Source: an uncultured Mucilaginibacter sp.
Lineage (GTDB): Bacteria > Bacteroidota > Bacteroidia > Sphingobacteriales > Sphingobacteriaceae
Direction: 5' to 3'
DNA length: 10,532 nucleotides
Assembly: GCA_903885865.1 (NCBI GenBank)
Contig: CAISKH010000208.1
Span: 1 to 10,532, forward strand
The notes under the pieces: generated by a model
Seen by the model: only the letters and a program-made list of their open reading frames with translations
The model's database searches: none
Told to the model about the DNA's origin: nothing
Shown here: in pieces, positions 1 through 5,484 of the stretch
Layout of the letters: each line of letters opens with the position of its first letter
Numbering within the stretch: position 1 is the stretch's first letter
Program-made: the position numbers and the translations under genes

Positions 1-932
1 ATAATACCTATCGAAAATATAAGCTTAGCCAAAAAACCCGCATTAGGAAATGAATGCACCAGCGGCTCCAAAGCTTTTGCCGCATCAGCCGCAGTTTTAA
101 TATCCTTAACCCCGCTTTGATGTAAAACTGCCGCGCCCACCAGTATAATGCACCAGGTAGTAAATTCGGATATGATCATGCCCGCTGTATTATCTTTCCG
201 CATGTTGTGGATATCGGCCCAGCAAACCCCGGTTTTATTACCGTCGGCATGGCCCTTTTCGTTTATTTCTTCCACCTCCTGCGATGCCTCCCAGAAAAAC
301 ATATAAGGGGTAATGGTTGTGCCAAATACACCGGTAATGATAAATAAAAAGGCAAAGCTAAATTCAACATGCGGTATTACGCTCGCTTTTAGCACAGTGG
401 GCCAGTCCTGGTGAATAATAAATACGGTAATAGGATAGGCCAGCAGCGTAAGCGCCAGCCATTTTAATATTTTTGAATAAAGGCGGTAACTGGTAAATAT
501 CTCTAACAGCAAAATGCTCACTGTAAAAAGCAGCGTTAATACAACAAATGGCATGGGTATTAACAAGTTTGCCGCTTCGGCCATAGCGCCAATATCGGCG
601 CCAATATTTATGGTATTGGCAACTACCACCAGGCCAACAACCGCGTACAGCACCCCTTTGCCGTAATGATCTTTAACGACAGCTGCTATGCCCTGGCCGG
701 TAACCAGGCCAATGCGGGCACAGGCCTCCTGTACGGCGGTCATAAACGGCAGCATATACAAGGCTGTCCACAACTGCCCGTAGCCAAACTGCGCGCCGGT
801 TTGCGAGTAGGTGGCTATGCCTGATGGGTCATCATCAGCCGCGCCGGTGGTGAGGCCGGGGCCAAGCACTGTAAACCATTTCCAGATGTTCCTTTTTTTT
901 GCGGGTTTAGGGTTGTTTTTTTTTAGGATCAT
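1..932 (-). CDS. Nramp-superfamily divalent metal transporter, C-terminus cut by left window edge
   Basis: Reading the minus strand from the ATG at 930-932 gives 310 complete codons with no stop before the window edge. An in-frame TAA lies a few codons upstream and there is no other ATG between, so this start is well supported. The protein has the Nramp/SLC11 LeuT-type fold: a short basic N-terminus, then GPGLTTGAADDDPSG (residues 24-38) as the broken helix TM1, a TM2/TM3 region with AVQEACARIGLVTG (66-79), and GVFGTTITPYMFFWEAS (201-217) as the broken TM6. Family members are inner-membrane importers of divalent metals and usually have 400 or more residues, so roughly the last quarter or more is missing here. 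The metal-site motifs are not classical: TM1 has DPSG (35-38) instead of DPGN, and TM6 has TPY (208-210) instead of MPH. This resembles the Nramp-related subgroup proposed to carry magnesium, but substrate is inference. The gene is divergent from the 1210 operon. Confidence 0.93.
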   Translation of the reverse strand, partial: MILKKNNPKPAKKRNIWKWFTVLGPGLTTGAADDDPSGIATYSQTGAQFGYGQLWTALYMLPFMTAVQEACARIGLVTGQGIAAVVKDHYGKGVLYAVVGLVVVANTINIGADIGAMAEAANLLIPMPFVVLTLLFTVSILLLEIFTSYRLYSKILKWLALTLLAYPITVFIIHQDWPTVLKASVIPHVEFSFAFLFIITGVFGTTITPYMFFWEASQEVEEINEKGHADGNKTGVCWADIHNMRKDNTAGMIISEFTTWCIILVGAAVLHQSGVKDIKTAADAAKALEPLVHSFPNAGFLAKLIFSIGI

Positions 933-977
933 AGGCTGAATAAATGTTAGCATGGCGGCGATTACTCACCCCGACTA

Positions 978-995
978 TCCCGATAGCTATCGGGA
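978..995. repeat. Perfect 18-bp palindrome inside the left arm of the larger repeat
   Basis: TCCCGATAGCTATCGGGA is exactly self-complementary. It lies in the left arm of the 948-1121 element, and the right arm has no counterpart at the matching place. ACT occurs directly on both sides (974-976 and 995-997). It could form a cruciform, a hairpin in RNA, or a site for a dimeric DNA-binding protein; none of these is shown. Confidence 0.75.
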
Positions 996-1003
996 CTGGT
1001 CGA

Positions 1004-1070
1004 CCCTCTCTTCGCTGCGCGGAAAGAGGGTTAAAATATTTTTTCATTCCCTCTTTTCGCCAAAGGCGAA
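1004..1070. repeat. Alternative hairpins in the core of the repeat element
   Basis: Three stems can be drawn. CCCTCT (1004-1009) pairs with AGAGGG (1025-1030). AAAGAGGG (1023-1030) can instead pair perfectly with CCCTCTTT (1049-1056) across an 18-nt AT-rich loop. TTCGCC (1056-1061) pairs with GGCGAA (1065-1070) across a 3-nt loop. The first two exclude each other. In RNA from either strand these could act as terminator-like or attenuator structures, but there is no long U-run directly after a stem, so a terminator call is not justified. Confidence 0.55.
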
Positions 1071-1209
1071 GAGATGGTGGTCGAACGAAGTGATGACCGG
1101 GTGAGTACCGCCGCCCTGCTATAATGTAAATATACTAACAAAACTTACCGGGTTTAGTTTAACAATATAATTACTTAAATTTACTCTTAACACTATTGCA
1201 TACTATCTC

Positions 1210-1530
1210 ATGGATCAAAAATTTCATTACGCCACCATTACCGAGGCTATTGAGCAGCTAAAAAAGCAGGGCTATACGCTTGATTTTAATTTAGCCGGGA
1301 ACCGCCTAAAAGTTGCCGAACAGGAGTACACCGCCGATGAATTTGAAATTATCGACCTGTACCGCTACGAAGGCGAATCCGATCCGGGCGATGAGGCTAC
1401 GGTTTATGCACTGGCATCAAAATCGGGCGTTAAGGGGGTATTGGTATCGGGCTATGGCGTTTCCACTGATGAGGCAGCCGAAGAAACTTTGAAGCGGCTG
1501 CATTATAAATATCAGCGTAGCAAACAGTAA
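1210..1530 (+). CDS. Small conserved Bacteroidota protein of unknown function (often misnamed PRPP synthetase)
   Basis: A 106-residue soluble protein with no signal peptide or membrane segment. It has an N-terminal helix-like stretch (TITEAIEQLKKQGYTLDFN, 9-27), a middle acidic segment with DEFEIIDLYRYEGESDPGDE (43-62), and a C-terminal VYALASKSGVKGVLVSGYGV region (65-84). This matches my memory of a roughly 100-residue Bacteroidota family carried in databases as 'phosphoribosylpyrophosphate synthetase'. It lacks the PRPP-binding loop and the size of a real PRPP synthetase (about 310 residues), so that name should not be used for function. Its TAA overlaps the next gene's ATG by one base, so translation is probably coupled. 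No Shine-Dalgarno is visible. A weak Bacteroidota -7-like box (TAAATTTA, 1176-1183) lies 26 bases ahead of the start, without a convincing -33 TTG. Confidence 0.85.
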   Translation: MDQKFHYATITEAIEQLKKQGYTLDFNLAGNRLKVAEQEYTADEFEIIDLYRYEGESDPGDEATVYALASKSGVKGVLVSGYGVSTDEAAEETLKRLHYKYQRSKQ

Positions 1531-2489
1531 TGAAACTTGCAACCAGGCTCATCACCGGATTATTACTAATCATCCTCTGCTCGTCCTGGGGTTTCTTCGC
1601 ACATTACCGTATAAACCGTTTGGCGGTTTTTACTTTGCCGAAGGCGATGGCAGGTTTTTACAAAGCCAATATTGGTTTTATAACCGAACATGCCATAGCC
1701 GCGGATAAACGGCGCTATGTGGATTCGGCCGAAGCGCCGCGCCACTTCTTAAATGCCGATCATTACGGCAAAAGCCCCTTTCGCCTAATACCACAACGCT
1801 GGAACGACGCGGTGGTAAAATATTCGGAAGATACCCTGAACAAATACGGCACCGTGCCGTGGGCCATTCAATACAATTACTATAAACTGGTCGACGCTTT
1901 TAAGGGCCATGATACCACAGGCATTTTAACAGCATCGGCAAACCTGGGCCATTACGTTGCCGACGCGCATGTGCCGCTGCACCTCACCCAAAACTATAAC
2001 GGGCAACTAACCGGCCAAACCGGCCTGCATGCCTTATGGGAAAGCCGCCTGCCCGAGCTTTTTGCAGCTGATTATAATTGCTATACCGGCAAAGCACGTT
2101 ACATAGAGAACCCGTTAAAAGAGGCTTTTAAAATTTGCCGCGTATCTTTTAAAGAAGTTGATTCTGTTTTACGTTTCGAACGTATCCTCAACAAAACATT
2201 CCCTGCAGCTAAAAAATACAGTATAGAAAAGCGCGGCAAAAGGGATGTAAAGGATTATTCGGTTGCCTATAGCCTGGCCTACCAGAAAATGCTGCAGGGC
2301 ATGGTTCAGCGGCGGATGCGGTCGGCGGTGCTATCGGTGGGCAGCTTTTGGTACTCGGCATGGATAGATGCCGGGCAGCCTGACCTGAACAAACTGATCA
2401 AACAACCTTTAAGTGCGGATGATATGCATAAAATACAGAAAGAAGAAAGTATATTTAAAGCAGGGAAAATAGCGGCGTTCACCAATTAA
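1530..2489 (+). CDS. Secreted zinc-dependent phospholipase C / S1-P1 nuclease-like hydrolase
   Basis: A 319-residue exported protein. A basic, hydrophobic signal peptide (about residues 1-19) ends in CSS just before Trp20. Counting Trp20 as residue 1 of the mature protein, the ligands fall as in the family: W20, H25, probably D65, H72, H141 with D145 (LGHYVADAH), H151, H167 and E171 (GLHALWE). W, H and H-x3-D-x5-H sit at the same spacing as in P1 nuclease (W1, H6, H116, D120, H126). HxxxE as the last pair is typical of zinc-dependent phospholipase C. In this family three zinc ions hydrolyse phosphodiester or phospholipid bonds outside the cytoplasm. Substrate (lipid or nucleic acid) cannot be told from sequence. 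After about residue 230 the chain is basic and without known motifs. The ATG overlaps the stop of the upstream gene, and the TMEM175-like gene follows 5 bp later. Confidence 0.88.
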   Translation: MKLATRLITGLLLIILCSSWGFFAHYRINRLAVFTLPKAMAGFYKANIGFITEHAIAADKRRYVDSAEAPRHFLNADHYGKSPFRLIPQRWNDAVVKYSEDTLNKYGTVPWAIQYNYYKLVDAFKGHDTTGILTASANLGHYVADAHVPLHLTQNYNGQLTGQTGLHALWESRLPELFAADYNCYTGKARYIENPLKEAFKICRVSFKEVDSVLRFERILNKTFPAAKKYSIEKRGKRDVKDYSVAYSLAYQKMLQGMVQRRMRSAVLSVGSFWYSAWIDAGQPDLNKLIKQPLSADDMHKIQKEESIFKAGKIAAFTN

Positions 2490-2494
2490 TAATT

Positions 2495-3208
2495 ATGAGA
2501 GCAAAAGCAGCAGCACACATTAATAAAAATGATGGCATTAAATGGCGCAGCCATGAGCCATCGCGCATAGAAACATTCAGTGATGCGGCATTCGCGTTTG
2601 CTTTAACGCTTATTATTGTAACGCTTGATCCACCCAAGACATTTGATGGCCTGGTAGAAACCATGAACCTTAAAAACTTATTAAGTTTCGCGATATGCTT
2701 TCTGATCTTGTTAAATATATGGAACGGCCAGAATTTATTCTTCAGGCGGTACGGACTATCTGATAACTATATCATCGCGCTAAACGCTACCCTGTTGTTT
2801 GTTGTGCTGGTATATACCTACCCTTTAAAGTTTTTGTTTGAATTGGTATTTGCACCGCAAAAAGAACAAAACCTGATGATACGTAACGAACAAATACGGC
2901 CACTTATGCTGGTATATAGCGCCGGATTTATAGCCATTTATATTTTGTTTTACCTGATGTACCGGCATGCGCAAAAATTTGCAGCGGCGCTCGAGCTCAC
3001 CCCAACAGAGCTCTATGCAACTAAAACGGCCGCCGGAATGAATCTGATCTGTATGGGTATTTCGTTAGTGGCGGCAACCCTGGCCATTGTTTTACCTGAA
3101 AACTATTGTGCATCTTCTGCATATTTATATTGTTTGTTTGGCCCGGCTTATTATATTTGGTTCAGGTATCGCGGAAAAAAAGGGCGGCAAAAATTTCCGG
3201 TGATGTAG
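2495..3208 (+). CDS. TMEM175-family (DUF1211) potassium-channel-like membrane protein
   Basis: 237 residues with about six hydrophobic segments (roughly 30-46, 60-77, 92-117, 136-156, 180-200 and 207-223). The family signature is in the first: R24-IET-FSD (28-30) followed by AAFAFALTLIIVTLD. FSD in TM1 with a preceding Arg marks TMEM175/DUF1211 proteins. Bacterial members carry one six-helix unit and assemble as tetramers that pass K+ and other monovalent cations with low selectivity. The length is slightly above the usual roughly 200 residues, because of a 20-residue hydrophilic N-terminus and a basic C-terminal tail (RYRGKKGRQK). The gene starts 5 bp after the hydrolase stop, so it is probably in the same operon. 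Its TAG stop at 3206-3208 runs directly into a hairpin. Channel activity is inferred from family only. Confidence 0.85.
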   Translation: MRAKAAAHINKNDGIKWRSHEPSRIETFSDAAFAFALTLIIVTLDPPKTFDGLVETMNLKNLLSFAICFLILLNIWNGQNLFFRRYGLSDNYIIALNATLLFVVLVYTYPLKFLFELVFAPQKEQNLMIRNEQIRPLMLVYSAGFIAIYILFYLMYRHAQKFAAALELTPTELYATKTAAGMNLICMGISLVAATLAIVLPENYCASSAYLYCLFGPAYYIWFRYRGKKGRQKFPVM

Positions 3209-3229
3209 AGACGCAATGCTTTGCGTCTC
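3208..3229. repeat. Hairpin copy 1 of the GACGCAA..TTGCGTC palindromic repeat
   Basis: GAGACGCAA (3208-3216) pairs perfectly with TTGCGTCTC (3221-3229) around a TGCT loop. The first base is the last base of the TMEM175-like gene's stop codon. The 20-bp core AGACGCAATGCTTTGCGTCT recurs exactly 39 bp further on. No T-run follows on the plus strand. Confidence 0.85.
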
Positions 3230-3245
3230 GGTGACAACATTATTC

Positions 3246-3269
3246 AAAGACGCAATGCTTTGCGTCTTT
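3246..3269. terminator. Hairpin copy 2 of the same palindrome; likely bidirectional terminator between convergent genes
   Basis: AAAGACGCAA (3246-3255) pairs perfectly with TTGCGTCTTT (3260-3269) around a TGCT loop. The stem ends inside the TAA stop of the DedA gene (plus-strand TTA at 3268-3270). On the plus strand it is followed by the T-rich run ACTTTGTTTTC, which suits termination of the 1210-3208 operon. On the minus strand the stem itself ends in TTT but no longer U-run follows, so termination in that direction is less sure. The strand is left open because both transcripts converge here. Confidence 0.6.
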
Positions 3270-3912
3270 ACTTTGTTTTCTTCCTGCTCCTAATACCAGC
3301 GATTACGGGCGGAATAATGGATACCAAAATTATAGCTATACCGATCAGCGAAAAATGGGCCTTAAAAAATGGCACATTACCCAGCATATACCCCGCGAAC
3401 AGGAACAGTATTACCCATGCCGCGCCACCTATTATATTGTATAGGCTATAGCGCAAGAACGGCATATGCCCCACCCCGGCTACAAATGGCGCTATGGTGC
3501 GTATAATAGGCATAAACCGGCTAAATATTACCGACTTACCGCCATGCCTGTCAAAAAACGCTTTGGTTTGCCGGTAATACTCCAGTTTTAATATTTTATT
3601 TTTTTCTTTAAATACTTTAGGGCCAAGGTAGTTCCCCAACGCGTAATTTAAGGAATTACCTGTAACAGCGGCAGTTATCAAAATAAGCGTTAAAATATAA
3701 ATATCAAGGCCCGATCTGCCCCCGGCTATTAACGCGCCCGCAGCAAATAATAACGAGTCGCCGGGAAGGAACGGGGTGACGACAAAACCTGTTTCAGAAA
3801 ATATAATGGCGAATAATATCAGGTAGGTCCATCCCTGGTAATGGCTGGTAATTTGCACCAGGTGCTTATCAATATGCAGTATAAAATCGAGGATGTTTTT
3901 TATGAGTTCCAA
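3268..3912 (-). CDS. DedA-family (VTT domain) inner-membrane protein
   Basis: 214 residues, full length for a DedA protein. The motifs appear in order: FSETGFVVTPFLPGDSLLFA (38-57), GNSLNYALGNYLG (85-97), and SRFMPIIRTIAPFVAGVGHM (131-150), then two C-terminal hydrophobic helices and a basic tail. The charged residues shown to matter in E. coli YqjA/YghB (E39, D51, R130, R136) align with E40, D52, R132 and R138. Family members act in the cytoplasmic membrane in proton-dependent membrane homeostasis; some are proposed flippases for undecaprenyl phosphate or phospholipids. Which substrate this one handles is unknown. The start at 3910-3912 lies 43 bp downstream of the second DUF4397 gene, so it may share that transcript. 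The stop codon lies inside a hairpin. Confidence 0.92.
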   Translation of the reverse strand: MELIKNILDFILHIDKHLVQITSHYQGWTYLILFAIIFSETGFVVTPFLPGDSLLFAAGALIAGGRSGLDIYILTLILITAAVTGNSLNYALGNYLGPKVFKEKNKILKLEYYRQTKAFFDRHGGKSVIFSRFMPIIRTIAPFVAGVGHMPFLRYSLYNIIGGAAWVILFLFAGYMLGNVPFFKAHFSLIGIAIILVSIIPPVIAGIRSRKKTK

Positions 3913-3955
3913 TGGCTTAATTTTTGGGCAAAAATAGGATTATATATGGCAAAGC

Positions 3956-4672
3956 CTACTTGTTACTTAAAATTCCGGCGCTAAAAGCCACAGAGTCTGC
4001 CCCGCCTGATATACCATGACAGTATAAGGTATATATTTTACCGTCAGATATGGTTACGCCGGGCATATCTGCCAGTATATTAGTAGTTGTGCCTGTTGGC
4101 ATTATTTTAAAATCATAATTACCCGGCGGTATCTCAATAAATTTAGATATATTTTTATAGACCTGGTTAGTAAACGCAAGCGTACCATTTGCGGTTATAT
4201 CTAACGGGTTCGAATGCGGCGAAGCGTTAACAAACCTTATTTTACCGCGCCCCACAGCTGGCGCTGCGGCGGTATCAACTGTAAATATGGAGGTAATGGA
4301 GCTATCGGCCCGCAAACCGGTAATAAACAAAGTATATTTTAAATTGGGTTTTAAGACCTTATTTAATGATACCAGGTTGGTAGTTGAAACAGAAGCGAAA
4401 TACGACCTGATCTGTATGGGGGTATCAATATTGCCTAAGGTGAAATACCCTGAAGGGCTGGGGTAAGTATAAGGGGTTTTGTTTTGCTTAACATAACTTA
4501 CCCATAAATTTACGGCAAGCAGGTCGGGGCTTAAATTTATCACCTGCATCTGCACGTTTGATCCGGCAGGCGCTGTATTGCCGCTTTTTCCGCACGAGAC
4601 AATAAATGTGATAACCATTATGCCCACACCGCATAAAAACAGAAAAACAATCGCCTTATTTCTTCCAGTCAT
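3956..4672 (-). CDS. DUF4397-domain lipoprotein (second of a tandem pair)
   Basis: 238 residues with a long N-terminal hydrophobic stretch ending in a lipobox, FIVSC, with Cys27 as the likely lipidated residue. The Gly-Lys-Ser just after it does not retain the protein in the inner membrane by the E. coli rule, so an outer-membrane location is likely. The mature part has two similar beta-rich units: MQVINLSPDLLAVNLW (42-57) and KIRFVNASPHSNPLDIT (145-161). This (I/V)xxxNxSP pattern is the DUF4397 hallmark. No catalytic residues are apparent. It starts 10 bp after the stop of the paralogous upstream gene and is almost certainly cotranscribed with it. Function unknown; cell-surface or periplasmic binding role is only a guess. 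Confidence 0.85.
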   Translation of the reverse strand: MTGRNKAIVFLFLCGVGIMVITFIVSCGKSGNTAPAGSNVQMQVINLSPDLLAVNLWVSYVKQNKTPYTYPSPSGYFTLGNIDTPIQIRSYFASVSTTNLVSLNKVLKPNLKYTLFITGLRADSSITSIFTVDTAAAPAVGRGKIRFVNASPHSNPLDITANGTLAFTNQVYKNISKFIEIPPGNYDFKIMPTGTTTNILADMPGVTISDGKIYTLYCHGISGGADSVAFSAGILSNK

Positions 4673-4682
4673 TTTTTAATAA

Positions 4683-5363
4683 TTACCTAACCGTTAAAAT
4701 GCGGGCGGCAAACGCGCTATTACCCGTACCATTTAGCTGCCCTCTTGTAAATAAAGTGTACGAGGTGCTCCCATTTAATGTTAACGTACCCTGGGCCAGC
4801 GGGGTTGTGCTTCCCGACTGGTAAATTGTTAACGTATTTTTCCCGCTGTTAACATGAATAAACCCCGTTGCCGATTTAAAAGCAAGTTTTTTATAATTAA
4901 ATGTGTTTCCTATAGTTACATCAAGCGTTCCGGTTATTGGCGAAGCGTTCACAAATCTTACCCTTGCCCCTGTATCGCTAACTAAAGTGTCCCTGGTAAA
5001 AATCACCTTGTCAGCTGTTTCACCGGCTATGAATATTGAATACAGCTTTTGTACAGCCAACGTTGATACGTCCAGCGTTAACGAAATATCAACCAGCGTA
5101 TTGGGGCTTCCGGCTTTTTTAAACTGGTAACTTTGCGCGCCTGCTGTTACCGCCTGGTATCCTAATGAACCATCAGGATATAAATTTGAGCCATTATTTA
5201 CCCGGGTGCCATCGTCGTAAAAATTCAAGGTATCGGCACTCGCGTTAACTACATTAAGATTGGTGGTTTGGACGGTCGCAAGCACATCGCCATTACCCTT
5301 TTTACACGATAACAAACCCATTATAAGCCCGGCAAAAACTAAAATCAATACTCTGCTATTCAT
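4683..5363 (-). CDS. DUF4397-domain lipoprotein (first of a tandem pair)
   Basis: 226 residues. The signal peptide ends with GLLSC and Cys20 is the likely lipid anchor, followed by KKGNG. Two DUF4397-like units are visible, NLNVVNASADTLNFYDDG (35-52) and RVRFVNASPITGTLDVT (134-150), roughly 97 residues apart, each followed by a predicted set of beta strands and a 'YSIFIAG' or 'YTLFTRG' segment. Layout matches the protein encoded just downstream, so the pair most likely arose by duplication. The ATG at 5361-5363 is about 60 bp downstream of the dnaN terminator, so this gene probably opens a new transcription unit. The role is unknown; such lipoproteins are common in Bacteroidota envelopes. Confidence 0.85.
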   Translation of the reverse strand: MNSRVLILVFAGLIMGLLSCKKGNGDVLATVQTTNLNVVNASADTLNFYDDGTRVNNGSNLYPDGSLGYQAVTAGAQSYQFKKAGSPNTLVDISLTLDVSTLAVQKLYSIFIAGETADKVIFTRDTLVSDTGARVRFVNASPITGTLDVTIGNTFNYKKLAFKSATGFIHVNSGKNTLTIYQSGSTTPLAQGTLTLNGSTSYTLFTRGQLNGTGNSAFAARILTVR

Positions 5364-5389
5364 AAATCACCAGATGGCTATATAACTGC

Positions 5390-5420
5390 TTATTATAAGT
5401 TTTGTTATCAGGTTTAACAA
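5390..5420 (-). promoter_or_regulatory. Possible Bacteroidota-type promoter for the DUF4397 pair
   Basis: On the minus strand, TTG (5418-5420 complement) is followed after 20 bases by TATAATAA (5390-5397 complement), 26 bases ahead of the ATG. The spacing fits the Bacteroidota -33 TTG / -7 TAnnTTTG model, but the -7 box matches only partly. The TTG overlaps the T-run of the dnaN terminator. Confidence 0.3.
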
Positions 5421-5444
5421 AAAAGTCCGGTTTTTACGCCGGAC
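5419..5444 (-). terminator. Rho-independent terminator after dnaN
   Basis: On the minus strand GTCCGG (5439-5444 complement) pairs with CCGGAC (5425-5430 complement) around an 8-nt loop, and a run of six T follows directly (5419-5424 complement). It lies about 40 bp past the dnaN stop. A 6-bp GC-rich stem plus T-run is the classical form. Confidence 0.8.
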
Positions 5445-5466
5445 CATGAACTTGGATCTATAATTT

Positions 5467-5484
5467 ATCCGCCTACGGGCGGAT
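5467..5484. repeat. Palindromic hairpin touching the dnaN stop codon
   Basis: ATCCGCC (5467-5473) pairs perfectly with GGCGGAT (5478-5484) around a TACG loop. The last base is the end of the dnaN stop codon. No T-run follows on the minus strand, so this is probably a 3'-end stem or a dispersed repeat that sits ahead of the true terminator. Confidence 0.6.

Larger units (their letters stand above)
948..1121. repeat. Imperfect inverted-repeat element (MITE/REP-like), about 174 bp
   Basis: The two ends are inverted copies. The left end reads TAGCATGGCGGCGATTACTC from 948. The reverse complement of the right end, from 1121 inward, reads TAGCAGGGCGGCGGTACTC, and both continue with ACCC. Further in, GGTCGACC..CTCTTCGC (998-1015) is matched by the complement of 1065-1088. 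The element occupies most of the 277-bp gap between the divergent metal-transporter and 1210 genes and contains no ORF. A 5-bp direct repeat AATGT sits just outside each end (943-947 and 1123-1127), which could be a target-site duplication but could be chance. Non-autonomous transposon relic or REP-type repeat is an inference; copy number elsewhere in the genome cannot be seen here. Confidence 0.7.

Noticed and set aside
948..1121. CRISPR array or attachment site in the repeat-rich gap
   Set aside because: There are no regularly spaced direct repeats and no integrase or tRNA gene nearby; the symmetry is inverted.
1546..1590. Lipoprotein signal (Cys17) in the zinc hydrolase
   Set aside because: The residue before the Cys is Leu, which does not fit a lipobox, and cleavage before Trp20 explains the zinc-ligand spacing.
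3221..3451. Plus-strand ORF of 76 codons
   Set aside because: It lies antisense to the end of the well supported DedA gene and begins inside a hairpin; the peptide has no recognisable features.
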